DNA of 64,000 bases from Odiellus spinosus. Taxonomy: Eukaryota; Arthropoda; Arachnida; Opiliones; Phalangiidae. The position numbers were made by a program, and so were the translations under genes. The notes beneath the pieces were generated by a model. That model ran no database searches and was not told the origin of the DNA. It saw nothing but the letters and a program-made list of their open reading frames with translations. This document shows, piece by piece, positions 32,766 through 42,817 of the stretch. Positions within the stretch are counted from its first letter, which is position 1; each line of letters starts with the position of its first letter. The stretch spans positions 8,710,959-8,774,958 of the forward strand of contig OY987233.1 of assembly GCA_963920705.1 (NCBI GenBank). Reading direction: 5' to 3'.

Positions 32766-33380
32766 ATGATCCCATGCGGTTTGTTCCCATTTCGCCCAAA
32801 ATTATCTATTCCCATTTCGCCCAATCCTACTTCACCCAAACGTATTATCATTTGGCCCAAAATTATCGATTCCCAATTCGCCCAAACCAAAATTTCCTTG
32901 TCCCAATTCGCCCAATCCCACTTCGCCCAATCGTTTTATCAGTTAGTAAAGAATTATCTATTCCCATTTCGCTCAACCTAAAATTCCTTTTCCAGTTTCG
33001 CCTAAAATTGTTAGGTTGGGTTAGGTTAGGTTAGGTAGAAATAATTAAACACGACGAAGGAACCGATCAAGAGGATTTTGTTCGCATAAGCCTTGGGTGT
33101 GGATTGGGCGAAATAAGAATTTGGCAAAAATGGAATTATGCGAAATGTGATTTGGCGAAATGGGAATTAGGGGAAATGGGATTGGACGAAATAGGATTGG
33201 GCCTAATAAATTGGGCTGATTGGGAATTGGGCCTAATAAATTGGGCTGATTTGGAATTGGGCCTAATAAATTGGGCTGATTGGGAAATGGGCCAGTTGGG
33301 ATTGGGCCAATTGAGTTTGGGCCAATTGAGATTGGGCGAAATGGGAATTGGGCCAAATGTTTTGGGCGAATCGGGGTAGA
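32766..33380. repeat. Inverted minisatellite of TTCGCCCAA / TTGGGCGAA units
   Basis: From 32785 to 33010 the + strand repeats CCCA(T/A)TTCGCCCAA with spacers such as AATTATCTATT. From 33098 to 33375 it repeats the complement (TTGGGCGAAATGGGAATT). The right arm includes three exact 30-bp units marked by GCCTAATAAATTGGGCTGAT at 33201, 33231 and 33261. Frames on both strands (up to 114 codons) encode only the repeat. A TTAGG tract separates the arms. Confidence 0.9.
33009..33037 (+). repeat. Interstitial TTAGG telomere-like tract
   Basis: GTTAGG, TTGGG and three TTAGG units in tandem lie at the centre of the inverted minisatellite. TTAGG is the usual arthropod telomere repeat. Five units are few, so chance or slippage is possible. 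Confidence 0.6.
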
Positions 33381-33823
33381 ACCTAGCAAGCTACTGAAAG
33401 AAGATGAACTGAAGAGTCCGATTTAGTTTTATCTTATGGTTCAGACGATGTAACTTTTTGACTCAACTGACTGATTGAGTCAATTACTTGGATCGTCTGA
33501 ATAGATGTTGACCAGCAAAAAATCGTAGATTCATTTCTCTGAGGATGTGCTTACTCAATTTTTTATTTGAATATTTTTGGCCAATCAAATTGAACTTCAT
33601 CTGTTATTAATTCTTAATTTTCAACCAGGAAACAAGGAATCACTGAACTTTATTTAAAAATAACTATTTTATTATTTCGACAACGTTTTGAAGTTTAAAA
33701 TTTAATCATCGGGCCTGATTATTTTCGTCGTTAGGCCTAATTTGAAATTCTCGCGCTTTTTTTGGTTTTTGAGCTTGTATAAACCGGTGATAGATGGCGA
33801 TTCAAAGGTAATTAGGAAGACAG
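33381..33823. other. Unassigned non-coding stretch
   Basis: No gene is seen. A short inverted repeat, ACTCAACTGACTGATTGAGT, lies at 33461-33480. Confidence 0.35.
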
Positions 33824-33831
33824 GTTACGGG

Positions 33832-34069
33832 CAGGGACGGAAATAAGGAATTTTTCTTATTGGACAAATGTCCAGTAACCCCCCTTAAAAATTCAAAAGT
33901 TATCGGACATTTAACAAAATTACCGGACAATGCTACATTTCTTGTATTGAAAAGTACTTTTTTTTATCGGACATTTGTCCAGTGACCCCCTCTTAAAAAT
34001 AAAAAGTTATCGGACATTTGGAAAATTTATCGGACAATGACCAGTGACTTGTGCTTATTTCCGTCCCTG
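33832..34069. mobile_element. hAT-like MITE with perfect 8-bp target duplication
   Basis: The termini CAGGGACGGAAATAAG (33832-33847) and CTTATTTCCGTCCCTG (34054-34069) are perfect inverted repeats. GTTACGGG flanks both sides (33824-33831 and 34070-34077). An 8-bp duplication with CA(G)G...TG ends is typical of the hAT superfamily. The 238-bp interior has two ~107-bp direct repeats starting GGACA(A/T)(A/T)TGTCCAGT at 33862 and 33969. It has no coding capacity. Confidence 0.92.
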
Positions 34070-34077
34070 GTTACGGG

Positions 34078-34780
34078 GTTACGGGTTACGGCCCTTCGGG
34101 GTAGTCTGCTTTAAGAATTCGGTCGCGGAAAGTCGCATTGGCTGGGGAAAATTAAATCGAAAAGTTTTAATATCAGTATCGCTCTAATAATCTAATTTAT
34201 AGAATCATTTATTAATAATCAAAATGATCGAGTGGTAAACTTAAAAAGGTAATTAGATTTTTAATAATATTTGATGAATGAAATTGTAATACGATAAGAT
34301 GAAACTGTAACTCCTACGAGCGAACCAAGGCTTAGTAGTTTTGTATCTTCTCCACGTTATCAGCTAGCAAAACTGCTAGAATTAAGGCACTGGCTGCTTT
34401 CTTTTTAATGCCATTATTTCAAAATCCAAGTGACTATAATAAAACTAGAAGCCTTGTTTTGCATCGGAAATGACGAAACGTAAATCATTCCCGGTTTTTG
34501 GGTAACATGATCGTTGCACGAATTTGTATTGTCTCTTGAAAATATGGATATAAAACGTTGTCGCCAATTTTTGGTCGTGTGAAAAGGTTGAGATCTCTCA
34601 ACCTTTTGACGAGTTGAACAGTACACGACCTGTAAAAAAATTAAAAGAATTTGGAAATTGGCCCAGAAGGTCATTGAAAAGGCACCAAAAATTGCAAATT
34701 AACTCAAAAGGTCAGGGAAAAGTCAGGTAATTTGAAAAGGAGCCCAAATGGTCAGAAATTAAATACTTTGAACTACCAGC
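34078..34780. other. Unassigned; contains a 26-bp near-perfect palindrome
   Basis: At 34582-34607 AAAAGGTTGAGA faces TCTCAACCTTTT across a 2-nt centre, and flanking TCGTGT faces ACACGA further out. An 86-codon minus frame (34414-34674) covers it but has no recognisable domain. Confidence 0.4.
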
Positions 34781-35000
34781 CTGTAGTTTAATGTTAGGGC
34801 ATTACAAGCACTGTTAAAGGCTGAAATAATATGATTGGCCCGACTTTATATTTCCTTTTCACATTTAACCAAACTTCAGAAATTAATTTAAACACCAAAA
34901 ACGTGTCTAAAAATTGTTTGAAAATTCTGGAATACGTTTTTAGACACGGTGATTCCGAAAATAAATTCAAAATCTGTTCCATTTTAGCTCCAAGTTCAAC
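34781..35000. mobile_element. Family J half-element
   Basis: GCTGAAATAATATGATTGGC, CCAAAAACGTGTCTAAAAAT and CCATTTTAGCTCCAAGTT are the right half of J. It lacks the TTAA end and joins A1 sequence at about 35005. Confidence 0.75.
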
Positions 35001-35004
35001 AATA

Positions 35005-35100
35005 TTTTCCTAATTTACAAATTACATTACAATTAATCTGAAAATAAAATATCATTATAAATATGAATAACTTAAGGTAGGTAATAGTTATCCCATTACG
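35005..35100 (+). mobile_element. Degenerate A1 3' fragment
   Basis: AATTTACAAATTACATTACA, ATCTGAAAATAAAATATC and GAATAACTTAAGG resemble the A1 end, with a decayed terminus (CCCATTACGAATGC). Confidence 0.45.
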
Positions 35101-35794
<694 letters not shown>

Positions 35795-36090
35795 AGCTGC
35801 GTTCATACCAGGCCTCGGAATCGATTTAAACCGTTTCAAAACGTTTCGCTAGAGTAGTGTGAACAGGAAACCGTCTTTCCTCGAATCGATTTGATTCGAT
35901 TTCTCGAAACCGCTTCGAGAACCAGTTTCATACCGATTCGGTTTCAACAACCGATAGATGAAGCTACGATAAATCGATTTATAAAGATAAAGTGTGAACA
36001 CAAGACGGTTAAAACGATTCCTAGCGATTTGAATATCGGTTTGATTTTACCGTTTCAAATCGATTAAGAAATGCTAGTGTGACCGTAGCT
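35795..36090 (+). mobile_element. Family G element, full length (G-left)
   Basis: The 296-bp copy runs from AGCTGCGTTCATACCAGG to GCTAGTGTGACCGTAGCT. It contains GGAATCGATTTAAACCGTTT, AACCGCTTCGAGAACCAGTT and GTTTGATTTTACCGTTTC. Both flanks carry TAT, the duplicated target, within a D-element arm. Confidence 0.88.
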
Positions 36091-36126
36091 TATTTAAACG
36101 ATAAGGAATCGATAAAAAATCACTTG
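36091..36126 (+). mobile_element. Family D remnant between two G elements
   Basis: TATTTAAACGATAAGGAATC and GATAAAAAATCACTTG are D right-arm sequence. The D arm continues outside: GATTAGGTCTAT lies left of G-left and TTGTTGTTAAACC lies right of G-right. Both G elements therefore inserted into one older D copy. Confidence 0.85.
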
Positions 36127-36422
36127 AGCTACGGTCACATTTCTTAATCGATTTGAAACGGTAAAATCAAACCGATATTCAAATCGCTAGGAATCGTTTA
36201 AAGCGTCACGCGTTCACGCATTATCTTTTTAAACCGATTTATTGTAGCTTCGATCGTCTATCGGTTGTTGAAACCGAATCGCTACGAAACTGGTTCCCGA
36301 AGCAGTTTCGAGAAATCGAATCAAATCGATTCGAGAGAAGACGTTTTACCGTTCACACGACTATATAGCGAAACGTTTTGAAACGGTTTAAATCGATTCC
36401 AAGGAATAGTATGAACGCGGCT
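36127..36422 (-). mobile_element. Family G element, full length, opposite orientation (G-right)
   Basis: The 296-bp copy is reverse to the neighbouring G, running from AGCTACGGTCACATTTC to ATAGTATGAACGCGGCT. The flanking TTG on each side matches a 3-bp target duplication in the D arm (CACTTGTTGTTAGG). The two G copies are closely similar, so with their 36-bp spacer they form a large imperfect palindrome. Confidence 0.88.
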
Positions 36423-36969
36423 TTGTTGTTAAACCAGACATTTAAACCAAAGGTATTAAATTTTGAATATATGTTTTTAATAGTATGGAAAAACGAGCTA
36501 AAATAATTATATCAACGTCACTTTGAAAGTAACGAACTTCCAACTTCCTTTCCAAACAACTGTTTAACCATAAAATTCCCAGTAGTTAAAACAACATTTA
36601 GCGAACTTACATCGGTATATTTTGCATATATAGCTTCGGTCATCTCTCTCGAGTATAAATAGCGTAAACCCTATACTGTTTAGAATTTTATACAAGACGC
36701 GATATATATAAATATAATTCTATGAGGGCGAGTTATGGATTTTCTTGAAGGTTCTCTCTCTTCTAAGTGCTAGGCAAAGTATTCTGGGTTTCTGAGATAG
36801 CGATGGAAGGGTCCTATATAACGTCGAGGAAGAGGAACGAGTACCCTTTCAAATTTCTCGTCTGCATAGAGAAAAGCCTTGTTTGAAACAATTTCAGATT
36901 ACACAACTCAAAACGCTACCGAGCTAATATCATTCTCTGAGGGAGTGTCTTCATGCTGAATTATAAACA
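36423..36969. other. Unassigned non-coding stretch
   Basis: No gene or family member is recognised. Confidence 0.35.
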
Positions 36970-37400
36970 GCGTGTCACGGATTTTTCATGAACTTCAAAT
37001 AGAAATTGAGCAGCATTTTCGGAAAGATCGTTAAAAAACGATTCAAAACATATATACATATGTCATGGAAGAAAATTACAGCGAGAGTAAAAATACATAT
37101 TTTATAATCGCCATTTTCAAAATATTTAAAATTCCCGACATTACTACGTCATTACTATGGGTCGCGTGATTTCGCTATTGTTCTGGCACCAGTGATACGG
37201 TCGCTTTCGCTCGGTCTTTTTCGTAAAAGTATTTAATCTAGATCAAGTCAACTACCTTTCTTATAAAAACTATCATTAATTATGTTCCAGAAATAAATTA
37301 CGTCATATTGAAGTTTCTTAAAAACACATCACCCTATAGGTATAAAATTTTGAATATTGCAATTTAATAGTATGATAAAACTAAAAATTTAAATCTGAAA
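36970..37400 (-). mobile_element. Family C MITE copy 10
   Basis: Reverse copy: GTCACGGATTTTTCATGAAC, AGTAAAAATACATATTTTAT, ACTACGTCATTACTATGGG, TTTTTCGTAAAAGTATTTAA and ATGATAAAACTAAAAATTTA. An internal deletion removes the CTACAGTTGATT part. The outer TTAA ends are decayed. Confidence 0.8.
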
Positions 37401-37590
37401 TAACAGGCATCTCGTCCACAAGACTGTATAACAAACCATACCTTGAAACTTAATTTTAATTAATTATTATCAATTTCACTTCGATCTGACGACAGTCGGG
37501 TAAAAATCTGAAAGGTACCTTAATATCTAGATAATCAAATTCAAATCTTAGAAATAACGAAAGGCTTTGCATTATCCCTGTTATTAATTA

Positions 37591-37928
37591 ACGAATTCGA
37601 AATTTCCATACTCATAAACCAACTGATCCTGGGGCTACGGCCATTGGGGTACAAGTATAAAGATGAATTATCACAATAGATGGCGCGCCCGCGCCACACT
37701 CGATCTCTCGCTCTCGTATTTATCCATCTATTACACCCGTTGCTATGGAAACCCGTCGAGTCTCGAAGCGCGAGGAGAAGGGTTACCGCCTAGTTTGTCT
37801 CTCGCCATAGTTTAGCCAATCAGATTAGGATCAGAATGGGAATTACGATAGCGACATCTCTTAAAAGATCGGCGCGTAAAGAGTGTACCCCAATGGCGCG
37901 CTGCAAGTTCATCTTCAATTTCGAATTG
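37591..37928 (-). mobile_element. Family E MITE, near full length
   Basis: ACGAATTCGAAATTTCC at the left and CATCTTCAATTTCGAATTGG at the right form the inverted termini. Reverse E landmarks: GGCTACGGCCATTGGGGTAC, GGAAACCCGTCGAGTCTCG, GGGTTACCGCCTAGTTTGTC and GGCGCGTAAAGAGTGTACCC. Confidence 0.82.
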
Positions 37929-38670
37929 GTCTATTCAAAACCCTAAGAATAGAATACAGTTTATTAGGTAAAATTTGATTAAAATTAAGAGAAACTACTG
38001 AGGCGTGAGAACGAATCTTTAAAAATTTAAATCCTTTGATATACAAATATACTTTATACTTTGGTGGTAAGGTTTTCTAACTTTGTAGGTTATGAAATCT
38101 GAACTTGTTTTCGAACAATCCTGGTTCGAACCTTATCTCTCTGTCGGATTTTGCCCGGCTTAAAATATATTGAGGTCCGATACCGCATTTATTTTCATTC
38201 CAACCCAATGCAAATATAACGAGGAATTTTCAAGTATGCTTATGTTATACGTATACCGTAGTCCTATGTAAGTTTGAATCTTTTCTAGGACATATCGCCT
38301 TCATTTCAAACCAGAACCCCATTTCTAGCATTTTATTAATCTTTTCCAACGAACTGAATTCAAATTGGAACAGGGAATGAGAAAGAATGCGTGCCAATCC
38401 ATACGCCAATGAAAAATATTTCAACCTATAATATATATTATTGGTTAGTCCGAAGATAAAAAGCAAAATCAGACATTTTTTTATTTTATTACTATAGCTT
38501 ACAAAAGGTTTCTTGGGTTTCTTTGATTGGGGTGGGACTCTAGAGATATAAATCACTAAGTTATCAGGGTAATGGTAATTTACGATGTGCTATGGTATAA
38601 TTACCAAAATGATATTAATCATTTTGGAATTAATTTCCATAGAGGTCAAAGTAATCGTCTACGAGTTGTT
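37929..38670. other. Unassigned; 103-codon minus frame
   Basis: The minus frame (38245-38556) has a hydrophobic middle and a basic end but no recognised domain and no clear splice signals. I do not call it a gene. Confidence 0.3.
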
Positions 38671-39160
38671 TAGAGCTCGGAATCGGATATTCGTTATATT
38701 CTGTTATTCGTATATTTTCAGATATTTTATTTTCGGATAAATTGTTTGTAACTAAAAAATTTAATTTGTATTTTCGTATAATTGTTAAATCTACTCGTAT
38801 GCAAACGTATAACGATAGATAAGAAAATTACTTTTCCAGAATTAGTCTAAAATATAAGAAAAATATTTCAATTTGAGTTTTAATTCGAAGAATATAAATA
38901 AAACAACGAAACTAAGATTTTAAATCATCTTTTTATTCGTTATTTTTCAGGAAAATAAATTTTGAATTTTTTTTATCTGAACGTATAGCGCGGATAATAT
39001 TCTAAGATAAGGCCGTTTTTGGATAAAAACGGATACGGATTATAATTTTTATTCTCTATCTTCGAATAAGTTTACTCGAATGAAAAATAGTCCATTTTTA
39101 ATCCAATAGATAATATACATCAGAATTTAGTAGATTTTATCAAATTAATAAATTGGTTAT
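38671..39160 (-). mobile_element. Family A1 MITE, distal end missing
   Basis: The copy starts TA-GAGCTCGGAATCGG and follows reverse A1 interior (GAAATAGTC-type words, CTAAGATAAGGCCGTTTTTG). It reaches TTATCAAATTAATAAATTGG, where A1 is replaced by A2 just short of its end. Confidence 0.85.
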
Positions 39161-39626
39161 TTAATATAAAACCACAAATTATATAAACAGACGCGTATCA
39201 AATGGATACGAATTAGACCCGGAGATAAAATTTTAAGCTACATTAATAAACAAATTACGCGTTTATTCAAACGGATAACGCGAAGATAAAAATACGGCGT
39301 TTCTCTAAATCCGTGCACAATGAAATATAATAATTATATTTTAATCTAAATTGAAAGGAACAACGACTAAATTACTACATTCTAGCTTCGAGATCTCAAT
39401 TTGGGTTAAAATCGGGGAAGAAACTCGAGTTTCAAATGTTTCTTATCGGCGAATGAATAACTCGTATAACGTATCAATTTAGTATAACAATGAGTACGAA
39501 TAAAAAGTTTGCCTTAGATTCAGATACGTAATTAACTCGAATAAGAAATGGATATGTTTTCGCGAACATTGACATTCACGATGGTCTTATGCAATTATCA
39601 AAAGTTGTACGAATTCAGAGCTTCTA
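39160..39626 (-). mobile_element. Family A2 MITE fused to A1, ends 60 bp before the Dscam exon
   Basis: A2 enters at AATATAAAACCACAAATTAT and runs in reverse through CAGACGCGTATCAAATGG, GAACAACGACTAAATTACTA and TTCACGATGGTCTTATGC. It ends GAATTCAGAGCTTCTA. The missing A2 start and missing A1 end suggest recombination or deletion between two like-oriented neighbours. Confidence 0.82.
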
Positions 39627-39685
39627 GGTTTCGTTGATTTGATTAGCGAAATTAATTTATATTTTTCTTTTTGTTTTATTTTCAG
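39627..39685 (+). promoter_or_regulatory. Splice acceptor region of the Dscam exon
   Basis: A T-rich polypyrimidine tract (ATTTTTCTTTTTGTTTTATT) leads to TTCAG ending at 39685. GATTAGCGA upstream could hold the branch adenosine. The acceptor leaves the last two bases of a codon at the exon start (phase 1). Confidence 0.75.
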
Positions 39686-40021
39686 TATATTTAACATTGT
39701 TGTCCACTTGTTTCGCGGATCTGATGGGACCAAGATTCACATTGGAACCAAGTAGTCGCTTAGAATTTTTAAATTCGACTGGCACTCAAATTATTTGCGA
39801 AGCCACGGGCAATCCATTGCCGGACATAAGATGGGTATCAAGCGACGGACAACTTTTAACACCAGTGACAGGCCTAAGGGAAATAAGAGACGATGGTACC
39901 ATGGTGTTACATCCTTTCGCCGAGAATCAGTTCCGGCCTGATCTTCACGATACTGTCTATCGATGTTTGGCTTCTAATGTTGTTGGTACTGTCGCTAGCC
40001 GAGAGGTTGCAGTAAGAGCCG
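39686..40021 (+). CDS. Dscam: Dscam-family cell-adhesion receptor, exon encoding first Ig domain
   Basis: The 336-bp internal exon carries two bases of a split codon, 111 full codons and one base of the next, so it is phase 1 at both ends, as usual for Ig-domain exons. Residues 1-12 (YLTLLSTCFADL) look like the end of a signal peptide, and the mature protein would start near GPRF. Residues 14-111 form an Ig domain: Cys37, Trp49 (IRWVSSDG), Cys93 (YRCLASN) and a closing SREVAVRA strand. Asn29 lies in an N-glycosylation sequon (NST). The order GPRF...EP...NSTG...CEATGNPLPDIRW...TGLRE...YRCLASNVVGTVASREV is the pattern of Dscam Ig1 in arthropods. Family members are neuronal surface receptors for homophilic recognition and axon or dendrite self-avoidance. 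Which paralogue this is cannot be fixed from one exon. No duplicated alternative exon is seen nearby. The first and later exons are not recognised in the window. Confidence 0.85.
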
Positions 40022-40027
40022 GTGAGT
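40022..40027 (+). promoter_or_regulatory. Splice donor of the Dscam exon
   Basis: GCCG|GTGAGT is a strong consensus 5' splice site, leaving one base of a glycine codon in the exon. The frame continues openly into the intron to a stop at 40074, so unspliced read-through would truncate the protein after Ig1. Confidence 0.85.
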
Positions 40028-40097
40028 ACCTAAGTTTTTCTGTCTTCCGTGTTTATGGTTGTGTCTTGCTGTAAAAACAAAATTTACAGCGGTTGTA

Positions 40098-40182
40098 CTG
40101 TGCTCATAATCGGATCGAACCATTATCTTCTGTTATCCATATTTTTTCAGATATTTTATTTTCATATTTGTTTGTGAATAAA
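40098..40182 (-). mobile_element. Degenerate A1 terminal fragment, 77 bp after the donor
   Basis: TGCTCATAATCGGAT, CATTATCTTCTGTTATCC and TTTCAGATATTTTATTTTCA match the reverse A1 start (compare 30687). Only about 85 bp remain. Confidence 0.65.
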
Positions 40183-40241
40183 CAAATGCGTGTCGTAAAA
40201 TTGAAGTTAAATTAATAGGGTCAAAAGTGTATCAATTTACT

Positions 40242-40328
40242 CCATAAAAGTAAACAACGCCCCGTAGCTTAATACTATCAGCAAAAGTCCAATTTTAGGT
40301 CTTATCAATCACTAAAAAAGTCATCACC
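40242..40328. repeat. Dispersed repeat L, copy 1
   Basis: CCATAAAAGTAAACAACGCC, CCGTAGCTTAATACT and CTAAAAAAGTCATCACC recur at 61773-61872 with about 85% similarity by eye. At both sites L ends exactly at GTCATCACC, with different sequence beyond. Confidence 0.8.
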
Positions 40329-40633
40329 CCTGTCTGCCTCGAGTGATTTGGACTCTTCCTCGCTATTTTGAGTCGGGAGAGAGGCCGGAATTTAGGCGGG
40401 CCGTGCTTGCTATATTGTCTTCCCTCGTAACTCCGGAATTTCTCCGCAGAGTGTCGCTTCCTCCATTCACTATTTACACGGCGACTGCGGCCGCTAGAGT
40501 GTCTCGAATCAGAATCTGATGTTACATTTACCTCGACCTTTGCTGAGAGTATGAAATTAAGTGATAGACTTTTGTCTGAATTTACACACAGACTAAAAAC
40601 TAATTTAAATAACAGAAAATAATTTTTATCCAA
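40323..40633 (-). other. Arg/Ser-rich open frame, possible exon or retroelement fragment
   Basis: A 112-codon minus frame spans AT-rich then markedly GC-richer sequence. Its GC-richer part (about 40331-40550) encodes TSDSDSRHSSGRSRRVNSEW followed by further basic residues (KRHSAEKF, KHGPPKFRPLSR), like an RS domain or a gag-type basic region. An acceptor-like ATACTCTCAG ends at about 40550 on this strand. No good donor follows: GGG|GTGATG is weak. Repeat L lies directly downstream of it. It could be an exon of a nested antisense gene or a fossil retroelement gag. Confidence 0.3.
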
Positions 40634-41388
40634 TTCTGAGCCCTACTTCGCACAATGAAGATGACTTAAAATTAAGTCGAAATCGTGTTGTTCGTCCCTT
40701 TTATTGAATTTTTTTCAAATGTATTCGGTCTTTTTTTTCCCCTGAGGATAAAACAAATATTCTTGACACGATAAGTCTATATACACACACACATCGAATA
40801 TAATCGGCTTAACTGGGAAAGGATTCTGAATTGCCTAGGAAACGCGTTCCAGCTTCGTTAGCATGTCTTGAATATCTGTATGCTTATGACAGCTGCCATC
40901 CCCAATCCGTGCTAGCGACACTTTCCTAGCTAATCATATATCTTTCACGGTATATTTCCCAAACTTATAGTCGCATTTCAATATGTGTCCCGCAGAACCA
41001 TGTTCTGATTAAATTGCGTTGCTTAAAGTGGTAGTAAAGGGTTATTAAATAAGTACGATCAAAAAAACACGAGATGGCACTAATTTTCATAATTGGGGTC
41101 TCAGTTTTTCTGGAGGTAAGCATTGATTGTTTGGAAATGATTTCCCAGTCTACTGAACTCTCTTGTACCCTTTCCCCAGTATCCCGCGGGTGGGCACGCT
41201 TTAGGCCAGACGGTGACGGGTCTCGGATAATATAGGCTCTAATGTGGCGACATCTTTGAGTTTACGCGTTAAACACCGTTATATAATACGTTTCCTATCG
41301 TAACTAGAGAAAAATTAAACTTAAAATGAAAGTTTCCCCTTTCATTTAAGCTTCAATTCTGTTTTGACGCGTGAGTTAGATTCATGGC
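40634..41388. other. Unassigned intronic stretch
   Basis: A short (AC)n lies at about 40783-40792. No exon is recognised. Confidence 0.4.
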
Positions 41389-41929
41389 TAGAGCTCGGAA
41401 TTCGAATCATTTTTATTAATTGGATAAAATCTACTATATGCTGATGTATATTATCTGTTTGATTAAAAATATTTCATTGGAGTTAACTTATTCGAAGATA
41501 AAGCAAAAAACGTAATCCATATCCGTTTTTATCCGAAAATGGCCTTATCTTAGAATATTATCCGCGTTATACGTTCGGATAAAAAAATTCAAAATTTATT
41601 TTCGTGAAAACAAACGAATAAAAATATTATTATTTTAAATCTTAGTTTCGTCGTTTTATTTTATATCCTTCGAATTAAAAGTCAATTTGAAATATTTTTC
41701 TTATATTTTAGACTAATTCTGGAAATGTGAAATTTCTTATCCATCGTTATACGTTTGAAAACGAGTAATTTGTTCGTAGATAAAGCGCCAACGCTTATCT
41801 TCGGGTAAATCTTATACATTTAGCAATTATACGAATTTCATTTTTTAGTTACAAACAATTTATCCGAAAATAAAATATCTGAAAATATACGAATAACGGA
41901 AGATAATGAATATCCGATTCCGAGCTCTA
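41389..41929 (+). mobile_element. Family A1 MITE, full length
   Basis: The copy lies between TA-GAGCTCGGAATTCG and CGATTCCGAGCTC-TA. This clean copy carries all A1 landmarks (CATATCCGTTTTTATCCG, GGCCTTATCTTAGAATATT, CGCCAACGCTTATCTTCGGG, ATAACGGAAGATAATG) and is a good family reference. Confidence 0.93.
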
Positions 41930-42305
41930 TTCTTGGCCAAAAAATCTTGATTGAAAACGCGCCTTTACACAACAAATAAATGAAATAGGGCACCTATTGT
42001 ACAGTGGTTGTTTTACCCGGACGTCATATTACTGATTTTTTTTTTTCCCTCTCCCCGGAGAGCGCTGCTATAATTGACTTGAAATGAGAAATGTATATGT
42101 ACAGAAAAGTTCATTTTGACACCTTAATTAACTCATTTCCGCCTGCTTTTAAATCATAAAAGAAGAAGCAAATATTATGAAGTGCGTGACAAAATTTCCC
42201 CTCTAGTATTTCATTTGCAGCCTTAATATACGAGTTAATGGTACATTTAAATATTTGACCTCCCAGTTAATGATCTTGAACACTATTAACATTCGAACAT
42301 TTTAA
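41930..42305. other. Unassigned non-coding stretch
   Basis: A T-run lies at 42035-42046. No gene is seen. Confidence 0.35.
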
Positions 42306-42817
42306 TTAAAGGGAGTCTGAAGTAAAAATTAAAAACCCTATTTTGTTTATAAAACAATAATACAGTAATAAAAAAAAGCCCCATCCTCCAGTCAAATATT
42401 TTTTACTCCGCTTAATTACTACAAAATTAGTGGGTTTAAAGTCAGCTTTTTACGCCCCCGACTTATTTAAAACGTCCACCATCTTGTTTCGTGTAGAAAA
42501 GAAGATACCATCCAATCAGAATTTTACTTTGGGAAAATCTTATTACGTGTTTTGTTAGATGGCGCCGCAGTCTCGAATGGGGCTTCGAAAAAAACATACT
42601 TTTGCTCAAATATATATCGATTTTTATGGGAATGTGGAGCCACCTTTTCGGCGCTTGTCATTTGTATACATAATATTGGTATAATAAGACGAGATTTGAT
42701 TGGCTCGTATCTCTTTTCTCTCTTGAGTTTGGAATTTAAAAGTACTTTTTAAATACCGTTTTTTCTTAATTAAATTATTTTATATGCTTTTTTGTACTAA
42801 AGAAATCTAAAAATTAA
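42306..42817 (+). mobile_element. Family I MITE, left end intact
   Basis: The copy starts TTAAAGGGAGTCTGAAG. It contains GTTTATAAAACAATAATAC, TTTTTACTCCGCTTAATTAC, TTACTTTGGGAAAATCTTAT, TTAGATGGCGCCGCAGTCTC and GAGATTTGATTGGCTCGTAT. It ends ACTAAAGAAATCTAAAAATT and passes directly into C sequence. The 66-codon frame inside is not conserved. Confidence 0.82.

Noticed and set aside
32774..33389. Open frames up to 114 codons with Pro/Asn/Gly repeats on both strands
   Set aside because: They are translations of the TTCGCCCAA minisatellite, whose 30-bp subunit is a multiple of three, so stops are avoided on both strands.
38245..38556. 103-codon minus frame ending in a basic stretch
   Set aside because: There is no recognised domain, no convincing splice sites, and codon choice follows the AT-rich background.
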